Assembly: GCA_964489885.1 (NCBI GenBank)
Contig: CAZAZX010000011.1
Location: forward strand, 1 to 44,575
DNA: 44,575 nucleotides
Reading direction: 5' to 3'
Origin: CAKOTZ01 sp964489885
Lineage (GTDB): Bacteria; Bacillota; Clostridia; TANB77; CAG-508
Within the stretch, counting starts at the first letter, position 1. Each line of letters begins with the position of its first letter. The position numbers and the translations under genes are program-made. The notes beneath the pieces are model-generated. The model searched no databases. It had not been told where the DNA came from and worked only from the letters and a program-made list of their open reading frames with translations. Positions 18,117 to 26,884 of this stretch are shown here, piece after piece.

Positions 18117-18138
18117 TTAAAGATAAAAAATAAATGAA

Positions 18139-18415
18139 TTAACAATAAAATTTTACATTATCAGTATGAATCGTTTTCCATTTTTCTACAATTTGGAAAA
18201 AATGTAAAGAAATATCATCGCAAATAATATTTAATTCCTTTTCAGGAATATTACTCTTATTATGGCAAACTATACAACCTCCAGCTTGAGTTATCCATAC
18301 TTTTGTTGCATTTGCTTTTGGTTTTCCCTTTGAAATATGGACATGAATTGGCTCATCATTTTCATTTGTCCAAAAATAAATTTTATATCCGTTTTATTTC
18401 AAAAATATTAGGCAA
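18139..18415 (-). CDS. DUF4160 protein, read with a +1 shift at CGG codon 9
   Basis: Reading from the TTG at 18415 gives LPNIFEIK, then CGG (18391-18389), then after skipping the C, GYKIYFWTNENDEPIHVHIS and onward to a stop at 18139, 91 residues in all. This matches the DUF4160 family, whose members start MP.V....GY.....NE....HIHV. The TTG is well supported: AGGAGG lies 8 bases upstream inside the end of the previous gene, which it overlaps. Without the shift the frame ends two codons after the CGG (ATA TAA). DUF4160 genes are often found in small toxin-antitoxin-like pairs, consistent with the coupled upstream gene; function unproven. Confidence 0.75.
18389..18391 (-). other. Putative +1 recoding site, AAA-C-GGA
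   Basis: In-frame CGG at codon 9 of the DUF4160 gene; skipping its C restores the family sequence as Lys-Gly-Tyr. The zero frame meets TAA two codons later. Confidence 0.7.
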
Positions 18416-18683
18416 TTTCTAATCCTCCTAAACGAGCATATTTAAAGAAAAAAGATGCTCCATTTTTAGCTATGTTCATAAAATCTGTTTTTTCCTTGTC
18501 AGAGTAATTTCCTTCTTCCAAAATTATTTTATAACTAGGAATTTCAATTACATAAGTATCAAAACCAATTTCTGTTGCCCTTTCAAATGTTATTCTAAGA
18601 TATTCTTCCCCAGTTTCTTTTTTTCCAATGCAAGAAAAAACACCTAATGTTCCATCTGGATATTTAGCAAATTCAAAAGTCAT
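18408..18683 (-). CDS. Hypothetical partner of the DUF4160 gene
   Basis: Protein of 91 residues starting MTFEFAKYPDGTLGVFSCIG, alpha/beta in character, without membrane segments; I do not recognise the family. The ATG at 18683 has GAGAGGTG upstream; the frame is open 15 codons further. Its last codons contain the ribosome binding site and the TTG start of the DUF4160 gene, so the two are translationally coupled and may form a two-gene system. Confidence 0.65.
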   Translation of the reverse strand: MTFEFAKYPDGTLGVFSCIGKKETGEEYLRITFERATEIGFDTYVIEIPSYKIILEEGNYSDKEKTDFMNIAKNGASFFFKYARLGGLEIA

Positions 18684-18897
18684 TTTAAACACCTCTCTCG
18701 TATAACATTTTCTTAACTTTATAAACATATTATACTTTATTTCACATAAAAAATCTACTTCAAATCAAATTTTATTTCATCATATAAATCTTAGTGTTCT
18801 ATTTGCAATTTCAATTATTATGAAATAACTGAATTGTAGATGAATGACCACCAATTTTATTTTACTTCTATTTAATTTTCGTTATATAATTGTTTAA

Positions 18898-18931
18898 CCC
18901 ACCAACACGGCTAAAATCGTGTTGGTGGGTA
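18898..18931 (-). terminator. GC-rich hairpin after gdpP
   Basis: CCCACCAACACG and CGTGTTGGTGGG form a 12-bp stem with a short loop, about 12 bases past the gdpP stop. The T-run is weak. Confidence 0.6.
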
Positions 18932-18941
18932 TCTTCTTATA

Positions 18942-20944
18942 TTAGACTTGATTTTCTTTTAAATATTCTTGTAGTTTTTCTAAAAGCATTTCTTTTCCTT
19001 CTTTTAATGAAAGTTTTTCAAGTTGAGCTCCAGCAACAGTAATATGACCACCGCCTCCGTAGTTTTTCTAATATAACTTGAACATTTATATCACCTGTAG
19101 AACGTCCACTAATGCAAATTTTTTCTCCTGTATTTCCAATAACAAAAGATGCTGTAATGTCACTAATTGTCAATAATTCATCTGCTGTTTTTGCACAAAT
19201 TAGACCTGCATTTTTATCTTCAGTATCATAAACACCAATTGCAATAGAATTATTAACCATTTCTATTTTGTTTATAATTTCTGATATTACTTTATAGTTT
19301 TCTAAATCAATTTGGAACCATTTTTTTACTTTAATTATATCAACACCAAGTTTTCTTAAATATGCTGCTGCTTCAAATGTTCTAACACCAGTTTTAAAAG
19401 TAAAATCTTTGGTATCAACCATAATTCCTCCGTATAAACTTTGAATTTCAATATCAGTTAAATTAACAGGATGTTTTGCATATTGAAGAATTTCTACGAC
19501 TAGTTCAGATGCAGAAGATGCATATACTTCATGGAACATTAGAGTTGGATTCTCAATAAATTCTGTACTTTTTCTATGGTGGTCAATAACAACAATTTTT
19601 GCATCTTTTTCAAGTAACTCAGGAACTTCAACATAATTTTTTCTATGCGTATCAACAACTATTAGTAAAGTATCTTCATCAGTTTTTAAAATAGCTTCAT
19701 TTTTATCAATTAGAGCATCTGCATACTCTTCTTGCTTTTTTAAATAATCAATAAAATCAGAAAGCGTGCTATCTGCAGTAACACTTACAATGTTCACTTC
19801 TTTTTCTAATGTCTTTGCTAATCTATAAATTCCGAGACTAGCCCCCATACAATCTATATCTCCATTAGAATGTCCCATGATTAAAACATTTTTAGACTCT
19901 AAAATTAACTCTTCAAGAGCGTGAGAAACAATCCTTGCCTTGACTTTTGTTCTTTTCTCAATTTCTTGAGCTCTACCTCCAAAGAATTGGTAATTTCCAT
20001 TGCTCCTTATAACTACTTGATCTCCACCTCTACCCAATGCAATATCAATAGCAGAAAGTGCACTTTCATACTTTTCATAAAGGCTTTTTCCTTCTTCAGA
20101 AATAGCAATACTTAAAGTAGATTCAAGTTTACCTTCAATATTAATTTGTTTAATTTTATCTAATATATCAAATTTTTCATCTTCAAGTTGTTTTAAATAC
20201 TTTTTTTCAAAAACAAACACAAAAGTATCTCTATCTCTTTTTATAACTAAACCACCTGTAGTAGCTGCCCAATCGTATATTGTCTTTTCAATATTAGCAG
20301 TCACAATAGGTTGATTTTCACTAGATACACGTTGCATAATTTCTTCATAATTATCAATCATAACAATAGCAACGCAATTTTGAGATTCATTGTATTTTTT
20401 TTCAATTTCAATTTTGTCAGTATCATTAAAAAAATATAAATTAATTAAATATTTCTTGTCCTCTTTATGTTTTCTTTTTAAGTATTCTCCAATAATAAGA
20501 TAAGATTCATTACCTATTGTTATTTGCTTTTCAATAGTATTTTCCTTTTTCTGGTTAAGAATAGCTTGTTTTACTTCTTTTGCAATATCAACTAGATATG
20601 GTCCAATATCAATATTTACAAATTCTTTTACAAACTTACTATTTTTCCATATTACTTTTCCATCCATACCGGATTATGGATAAAGGAAGTGGAGAATTTA
20701 CCAAAGAATTTTTAGCAATTGAGTCAACATCTAATGTTAATTCTTCTAAATGTTTATATAATTCGTCTTTTCTTTTTCCATTTGACCAAAATGTATATGT
20801 TAATAACAATACATACAATAAAATAGCTGGTATAATAAATGTCCTTTCATAAACACAAAGAAGAATTAGCAATAAAGCAATTACTATTAAATACAGCTTA
20901 ACTCTGAACGATATTCTATTTAAAACATTTCTATAAAGTGGCAT
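18942..20944 (-). CDS. gdpP: Cyclic-di-AMP phosphodiesterase GdpP, read with two +1 shifts at CGG
   Basis: Membrane c-di-AMP phosphodiesterase. The ATG at 20944 (MPLYRNVLNR) has GAGGAG seven bases upstream. Two membrane helices are followed by a PAS-like region, a degenerate GGDEF domain, the DHH domain (MGHSNGDIDCMGASLG, VVDTHRKNY, VIDHHRKS, VDTKDFTFKTG) and DHHA1. The frame breaks twice. At 20671-20669 ATC-CGG resumes as SII-GMDGKVIWKNSKF, joining the membrane and PAS parts. At 19059-19057 CTA-CGG resumes as ILEKL-GGGGHITVAGAQLE, supplying the conserved GGGGH motif and a tail ending YLKENQV. The result is 666 residues, the family's usual size. Read without shifts it would be a 90-residue membrane stub and an enzyme lacking its end. 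I see no other damage, so this does not look like a decayed gene. Confidence 0.85.
19057..19059 (-). other. gdpP: Putative +1 recoding site, CTA-C-GGA
   Basis: In-frame CGG before the GGGGH motif of GdpP DHHA1. Skipping the C gives Leu-Gly-Gly-Gly-Gly-His. Confidence 0.75.
20669..20671 (-). other. gdpP: Putative +1 recoding site, ATC-C-GGT
   Basis: In-frame CGG between the membrane region and the PAS-like region of GdpP. Skipping the C gives Ile-Gly-Met-Asp-Gly and continues into the long catalytic frame. Confidence 0.75.
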
Positions 20945-20956
20945 AAACAATCTCCT

Positions 20957-21613
20957 CTATACTAATTCTGAAATAATTGCCTTAATTTTAATGCCTTGCT
21001 CTGTAAACATTTTTTCATGTTCTGTTATTATATTTTCTTTAAAAATTTGGCATTTATGCAAATCATCAGTCTTTTTAATTATATTAAAACCAGCTTCTTC
21101 AAAATATTTCAAACTGGCTAAATACAATCCTTCATCATCTGTTTTAAAATATATCTGTCCCCTTTTGGTTAAAACTTTTTTATATAGCTCCAATTGATTT
21201 GTATGTGTTAACCTTCTCTTATTATGTCTTGGTCTAGGCCAAGGGTTACAAAAGTTAATATAAATACGCTCGAATTTATCATTTTCGCCGAAAATTTCAA
21301 GTAATTGTTCAATATTCCAAGCAGTCAATAAAACATTATCAACTTCTCTAACATTTTCAAAATTTCTTTCAATATTGCGTTTAGCTAAACCAAGCATATC
21401 ATCAATTAAATCAATTGCAAGAAAATTTATCTCAGGATGTAACTTAGAAAGTTCAGCAATAAAATTACCTTTGCCACAGCCTAATTCTAGATGCATAGGC
21501 TGATTTCTTTCATAAGCCTCATTCCATTTCCCCTTAAAATCCTTAGGATTTCTAATAAAAAATTTACACTTACTAAGTTCTTCTTTAACCCATGGTCTTT
21601 TTCTATTTCTCAT
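20957..21613 (-). CDS. trmB: tRNA (guanine-N7)-methyltransferase
   Basis: TrmB of 218 residues methylates G46 of tRNA. Visible: the SAM-binding loop LELGCGKGNFIAELS (about 42-56), IDLIDDMLGLAKRN, and the signature INFCNPWPRPRHNKRRL with the TD motif later (FKTDDEGLY). AAAGGGG precedes the ATG. It ends 12 bases before gdpP starts, so the two are probably cotranscribed. Confidence 0.95.
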   Translation of the reverse strand: MRNRKRPWVKEELSKCKFFIRNPKDFKGKWNEAYERNQPMHLELGCGKGNFIAELSKLHPEINFLAIDLIDDMLGLAKRNIERNFENVREVDNVLLTAWNIEQLLEIFGENDKFERIYINFCNPWPRPRHNKRRLTHTNQLELYKKVLTKRGQIYFKTDDEGLYLASLKYFEEAGFNIIKKTDDLHKCQIFKENIITEHEKMFTEQGIKIKAIISELV

Positions 21614-21716
21614 AACAACCCCTTTGCAAGGTAGTATTTTACCACTTTTTTATGTAAATTGCAAATTTTATGACAAATTAGGTCATATAATATTAACATA
21701 AATTAACTAAAAAGTT

Positions 21717-23600
21717 CTATTTCATAATTCTATTTAATGTAGTAATAAATAACGCATGACTCCACCCAAGGCCAATTACCCACTTTGGTTTCATAGTATT
21801 ATTATCTACCTGTTCTGGCAAAAATCCCAAGTCAGTTGCACTTTTAACTGCAAAATTAAAACATTCTTCGGCTTTTTTCTTTTCACCCTTGTCTAAATAG
21901 TAATTTGCCATCCATAAATTACTAATAACCCAAGGATTACCACCGCAATAATTGTCATTTTCATATCTTAAGTATCCGCCAGTATATGTTCTAAGAGTCA
22001 TATCCATTCTTTCTATGGTATTAACAATTTTCTTTTCCTTAGGTGAAAAAATTTTAAATGGATAAACTAATCCAAGTAAGCTAATATCCATTCTTCCATC
22101 TGAGTTTCTTACAAAACTTTTCTTAGACTCATCATAGAAATTGGTAATAATATATTCTTTAATTTTTAATAAATAGCTTTCAATTTTTTTAGTCTGTGTA
22201 TTTATTTGTTCTAAATGTAAACGATTATTATTTTCTTTCTCAACTTCCTTTTTATACACTTTTTGCATTTCAATCATAGCCTGAAATGCAGCAAGAATAC
22301 TTGCTAGCGAATATGTATGAATTCCTTCACTTTCTTCCCAAATATCATAACTCTTTTGCATATCCTTATTTTCTAAAACATTATCCAAATATTTTTCTAA
22401 GAAACGTGTTGCATTCTGGCACATTTTCATACAATCTTTTATAAATTTAGGATTATTTGTGTGTAAATAATGTTCATAAACACCATAAATAACTGATGCA
22501 GTTTCATCAATTTGATAACCCCATGAAGGTGCTAGAATTCCATCTGTATAATAGCGTTGTTCCCACATTCCATTTTTGCATTGTGTATCTTTACAAAAAG
22601 ATTGATAAAATTTTTGAACTTCTTTTTCCATTCCAATTTCGTCCAAAGCTTTTGTTATAAATACCGCATCTCTAGGCCAACAATATGCATATCTTCCACA
22701 CTTTGTTTGTTCTTCATCAACTTCAACTCCAGCGGAAATTCCACCAGTAGAGTAATTGGTTAAAACTGGAAATAGTAAAATGCTTCTTTTATAAATTTGC
22801 ATTATCTTCTTATTATAATCATTTTTATTTTCATCTAACTCAATTTTAATTCTACTTTTTACAAATTTTCTCCAATAATTTTTTGTATTATCTAATTCTT
22901 TATTTATGTCTAATTTTCTAGCCCTTTCAATATTATCAATTAAATTACTATCATGATTTGGATTAATTGTAATAACAACATCAATTTGTTTTTCTTGTCC
23001 AGGTTCAATTTCTCCTACATTAAAACTTATGCTTGAATCATCAGACATTCCAATATAATCTTTGCCTCCAATAACTCCGCTTTCAATTGTTTCGCTTGAA
23101 TTATTAATTTGAAAACCTTGAACAGGTTTATTTGCAAGTATTGAAAAGGTATAATCATGTGTATATTGCATTAAAACATTATCTTTAAAAATTCCACTAA
23201 TTTTATTATTTGTGTTGCTTAGTAGTTTTGAATGAATTAATAAATTAATATTTAATTTATTGCTATTTTCATTTTTAAAAATATATCTTTTAATAAGCAC
23301 ATTTTCTCTCATAGGTATACAATCTACTTGTTTAACATTAACTTCAAAATAGCTATTATATATATCTGTTACCAATATGTTTGTATCTCTCATATAATGT
23401 TGTGAATAGCTATTATTAATATCTGCATGAAAATAAATCATTCCAGAATCATTTATTTTCATACCAATTCCCATAAAATCAACAAATTGTTTAAAATCCT
23501 TTTGTGGATAATATAATCTTAGTAATTCTCCCTTATCAGAGAAACTAGCTATCATGCTTTTATTTCCAATTACAGCATCATTAAAATATTTATTTTTCAT
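21717..23600 (-). CDS. GH15-family glycoside hydrolase (glucoamylase-like)
   Basis: Protein of 627 residues: an N-terminal beta-sandwich (about 1-250) and an (alpha/alpha)6 barrel with CGRYAYCWPRDAVFITKAL, WGYQIDETASVIYG, the acidic WEESEGIHTYSLASILAAF and a late GGNPWVISNLW. There is no signal peptide, so it acts inside the cell, probably on alpha-glucans or short oligosaccharides. It follows the MBL nuclease gene by 20 bases on the same strand. Exact substrate not deducible. Confidence 0.88.
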   Translation of the reverse strand: MKNKYFNDAVIGNKSMIASFSDKGELLRLYYPQKDFKQFVDFMGIGMKINDSGMIYFHADINNSYSQHYMRDTNILVTDIYNSYFEVNVKQVDCIPMRENVLIKRYIFKNENSNKLNINLLIHSKLLSNTNNKISGIFKDNVLMQYTHDYTFSILANKPVQGFQINNSSETIESGVIGGKDYIGMSDDSSISFNVGEIEPGQEKQIDVVITINPNHDSNLIDNIERARKLDINKELDNTKNYWRKFVKSRIKIELDENKNDYNKKIMQIYKRSILLFPVLTNYSTGGISAGVEVDEEQTKCGRYAYCWPRDAVFITKALDEIGMEKEVQKFYQSFCKDTQCKNGMWEQRYYTDGILAPSWGYQIDETASVIYGVYEHYLHTNNPKFIKDCMKMCQNATRFLEKYLDNVLENKDMQKSYDIWEESEGIHTYSLASILAAFQAMIEMQKVYKKEVEKENNNRLHLEQINTQTKKIESYLLKIKEYIITNFYDESKKSFVRNSDGRMDISLLGLVYPFKIFSPKEKKIVNTIERMDMTLRTYTGGYLRYENDNYCGGNPWVISNLWMANYYLDKGEKKKAEECFNFAVKSATDLGFLPEQVDNNTMKPKWVIGLGWSHALFITTLNRIMK

Positions 23601-23620
23601 TTGTTTATTCCCTTCCCCTT

Positions 23621-25267
23621 TTATTTGTCAATAATATCAACAATTTTTCTTTCAAGTTCCATAATTTTTTCATTTAATTTAATTAATTCATCATCACGAG
23701 CATCTTCTGTAAGCATTGTATCTTTTACAATGTCCTCCATATCATCAATTTCTTCTTTAAGTGTATCAATTCTACCAATAATAGCAAGTCGTAAATATTT
23801 ATATTTATCTGATTGTATAGTTTCAACTAGATTTAATTTATCATTTAATTCATAAACATCACCCAAAGATGGTATTGTAACTGGTAAGTTTGTATTTTCA
23901 ATTATTTTTTCTTTCAGTACTCTCTGACCTTCAATTTCACCATGAACTAAGAAAATATGTTTTGGTTTATTAATAAATGAATACACAAAATTTAATAACC
24001 ATTCTTGATCAGCATGTGCTGAATAACCTTCAATGTATTCAACTCTAGCATTTACAGCAATTTCTTCTCCAAAAATTTTAACTTTTTTTGCGCCATCAAC
24101 AATTGAACGACCTAAAGTTCCTGGTGCCTGATATCCAACAAATAAAATAGTATTTTTAGGGTCCCATAAATTGTGCTTTAAATGGTGTTTGATACGTCCA
24201 ACATCACACATACCACTAGCAGAAATAATTATTGATGGTTCTGTAAGTTCATTTAAAGCCCTTGATTCTTCAGCTGTTTTTGTAAATTTCAATCCTGGAA
24301 ATTCTAATGGATTGTCCCCACTCTCAATTTCTTTTATAACTTCTTCATCAAAGAGTTCAATATTTTTTCTAAATACTTCTGTTGCAGATATAGCTAAAGG
24401 GCTATCCACATATACAGGTGCCTCCATTAATTTTATATATTTTTTTTGGAATTCTTCATCGTTCTTATTTAAATCTTTTAATTTATTTAGTTCATATAAA
24501 ATTTCCTGTGTTCTCCCTACTGCAAATGACGGAATTACTACATTGCCACCATTATCTAATGTTTCTGCCACTACATTCATAAATATTTCAGCCTTATCAT
24601 CATTGTGAACATGTAATCTATTTCCATAAGTAGATTCCATTACTAAATAATCGCAGCTTTCTATCATTGTAGGTGGATTTAAAAGTGGCAAATCGTTATT
24701 TCCAAGATCTCCTGAAAATACTATTTTTTTTGTGTCTCCGTTTTCTGTTATCCAAACTTCAATTATACTTGAACCAAGCATATGTCCTGCATCATTAAAT
24801 CTAACTTTAATATTTTCATCTATATCAATTATCTCATCATACAAAACGCGCTTAAATAGTTCTAAAGAATCTATTGCATCTTGAGCAGTATATAACGGTG
24901 GTAAAGGATTTCTTCCCTCTCTTATTCTTCTTCTATTTTTCCATTCAACCTCAGTTTCTTGAATATGTCCACTATCTGGAAGCATAATTTCACATAAATC
25001 GCAGGTTGCTTTTGTTGCAATAATTGGTTTTCTATATCCTTTTAAGTATAATACTGGAATTTTTCCTGAGTGATCAATATGAGCATGTGTTAAAAGCATA
25101 AAATCAATGTCCTGAACATTGTAGGAAAAATCCTCTTCATTATATAATTCAATTTCTGCATTTCCTTGATATAAACCACAATCCACTAAAAATTTTTTTC
25201 CTGCCCCTTCAACTAAATAGTTTGAACCTGTAACAGTTCTAGCTGCACCTAAAAACGATATTTTCAT
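23621..25267 (-). CDS. MBL-fold/beta-CASP RNA-processing nuclease
   Basis: Protein of 548 residues. Metallo-beta-lactamase core with THAHIDHSGK (about 59-68), DAGHMLGSS and FSGDLGNND, then the beta-CASP insert with SASGMCDVGRIKHHL and YSAHADQEWLLNF, a short RMMBL part (HIFLVHGE) and a C-terminal coiled coil of about 50 residues. The architecture is that of bacterial relatives of CPSF-73. It lies downstream of a coiled-coil protein gene and upstream of GH15. Confidence 0.92.
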   Translation of the reverse strand: MKISFLGAARTVTGSNYLVEGAGKKFLVDCGLYQGNAEIELYNEEDFSYNVQDIDFMLLTHAHIDHSGKIPVLYLKGYRKPIIATKATCDLCEIMLPDSGHIQETEVEWKNRRRIREGRNPLPPLYTAQDAIDSLELFKRVLYDEIIDIDENIKVRFNDAGHMLGSSIIEVWITENGDTKKIVFSGDLGNNDLPLLNPPTMIESCDYLVMESTYGNRLHVHNDDKAEIFMNVVAETLDNGGNVVIPSFAVGRTQEILYELNKLKDLNKNDEEFQKKYIKLMEAPVYVDSPLAISATEVFRKNIELFDEEVIKEIESGDNPLEFPGLKFTKTAEESRALNELTEPSIIISASGMCDVGRIKHHLKHNLWDPKNTILFVGYQAPGTLGRSIVDGAKKVKIFGEEIAVNARVEYIEGYSAHADQEWLLNFVYSFINKPKHIFLVHGEIEGQRVLKEKIIENTNLPVTIPSLGDVYELNDKLNLVETIQSDKYKYLRLAIIGRIDTLKEEIDDMEDIVKDTMLTEDARDDELIKLNEKIMELERKIVDIIDK

Positions 25268-25294
25268 TATATGTTCATTCCTCTCTTTAATTTT

Positions 25295-26866
25295 TTATGC
25301 AAAAACCTTTAATTTCTTATTTGCTTTTACATGTATTTTTTCTGCTGTACCTTTTATTCCTAATTCAATTTGTTTTTCCAAATTTTCGGCTTCATAAATA
25401 TTTAATTGAAGCTTATCATATTTTGGAACTATTTCTAATTCAGTACGTTGTAAATTAATAATTTTGCTATTAAATATTTCCTTTAAAATAAGATTATTAT
25501 AAATTTCGTTTTTGCTTATTGTATTTAATACTTTAATTTGATTTGCCTTAGTAATTAGTAAATCTTCAATAAAATCAATTAACCTCTTTAATTCCTCGTT
25601 ATCTCCAATTTTATTATTTTTGTTAATTGGGATTTGTTTATAATAACGTAAATCGTATATTATTCGGCTTATTTCTGCTCTAATATTTGAATCTTCAATT
25701 TTTAGTTTCATACACCCAATAAATAGTTTTTCTAATTCTAACATTTGGTAATTTAACCATTCGTCATTTAAAATACTTTCGTCAATTTTATCTAAAATTT
25801 CTTTTTTGCTTTCCAAATCTCTAACATTCTTGTTATAAAGTCTTGGATTCATCAATTCAGTATATGATTCTAATTCTTCTACTAATTTTTTTCTTTTTTC
25901 TTTTAATACACTTTCAAATTCTGTAATACTTTTATACGGATTTTTTCTTTTTTGATTTTTTTCATTGAATGTTTTTTCTAATATTTTTTTATTTAAAATT
26001 ATTTTATCTAATTGTCTAATCTTTTTATTAATTGTCTTTTTATTTTCTGAAATTTTGTCCAAAAATTCTGTTTTATTATTGATTATTTCAAATTCTCTGT
26101 CTATTTCTTTTTTTTGCTTTAAAATATTTTTTTCAACTGACTTATCATCTCTCATATTTAATACAATTGAAATAACTAATAACAATTCATAAAATTCTTT
26201 TCCAAATTCAGCATAATCATTTTCTAGCTTTGTCTTTAACTCATATAAGTAGTCTTTTTTAGTTAATAATGCATTTTTCCATTCAAACATAAATGAATAT
26301 CCTAATAATATATTCAAATTTTGGAAAATTAAATTATACTCAAAATTTTCTATATCATTTGTTTCTACATTCCATGAAAAGCCATTAAAATCTCTTATTA
26401 CCTCTTTTCCATTAATACTATTTCCTACTTTAAGTAATTTAGATAACGTTTGATTTATAATATAATATTTTTCTTTAATTTTAAATGAATTTGGCTGTAT
26501 CTGTTCAATTGCAAAAAGTAAATCTTTTTCAGTTGGAAATGAAATAATAGATTTATTTTCACTATTTGAAATTGATGTCATTCCATATTTTGATAGCACT
26601 TCTCCCTTTTTGGAATTTGGTTCAACTAGCTGAATTTTTTGACAATCATTTTCTATGATATTTATTATGTCTTTAATAAACTGTCCTTTAGAAATTTCTA
26701 TTCTTTTAACTGTTTCATAATCTTTATATCCTAATTCTATCTTGTATAACATACTTAAAAGGAGGTTTTTAGTGTTCACAGGATAACTTTTATTTTCAAT
26801 TACTTTTTCTAATTCATTATTAAAATTATTTTCAGATAATTTCAAAAAAAATTCTCTTTTCTTCAC
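25295..26866 (-). CDS. Conserved-type coiled-coil protein, function unknown
   Basis: Soluble protein of 523 residues, very rich in Lys, Asn, Ile and Glu, with long coiled-coil stretches from about residue 240 to 380 (KQKKEIDREFEIINNKTEF, QLDKIILNKKILEKTFNE). No catalytic motif is visible. It sits between ftsK/spoIIIE and the MBL nuclease in an apparently cotranscribed run of minus-strand genes with short gaps. Confidence 0.7.
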   Translation of the reverse strand: MKKREFFLKLSENNFNNELEKVIENKSYPVNTKNLLLSMLYKIELGYKDYETVKRIEISKGQFIKDIINIIENDCQKIQLVEPNSKKGEVLSKYGMTSISNSENKSIISFPTEKDLLFAIEQIQPNSFKIKEKYYIINQTLSKLLKVGNSINGKEVIRDFNGFSWNVETNDIENFEYNLIFQNLNILLGYSFMFEWKNALLTKKDYLYELKTKLENDYAEFGKEFYELLLVISIVLNMRDDKSVEKNILKQKKEIDREFEIINNKTEFLDKISENKKTINKKIRQLDKIILNKKILEKTFNEKNQKRKNPYKSITEFESVLKEKRKKLVEELESYTELMNPRLYNKNVRDLESKKEILDKIDESILNDEWLNYQMLELEKLFIGCMKLKIEDSNIRAEISRIIYDLRYYKQIPINKNNKIGDNEELKRLIDFIEDLLITKANQIKVLNTISKNEIYNNLILKEIFNSKIINLQRTELEIVPKYDKLQLNIYEAENLEKQIELGIKGTAEKIHVKANKKLKVFA

Positions 26867-26884
26867 ATTAAACCCCCTTTAATA

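Noticed and set aside
18942..20944. Treating gdpP, rsmD, the M23 gene and the others as ordinary pseudogenes or split genes
   Set aside because: All breaks are the same one-base C before GGN at in-frame CGG, with no stops, deletions or other shifts in the same genes. Random decay would give mixed lesions.
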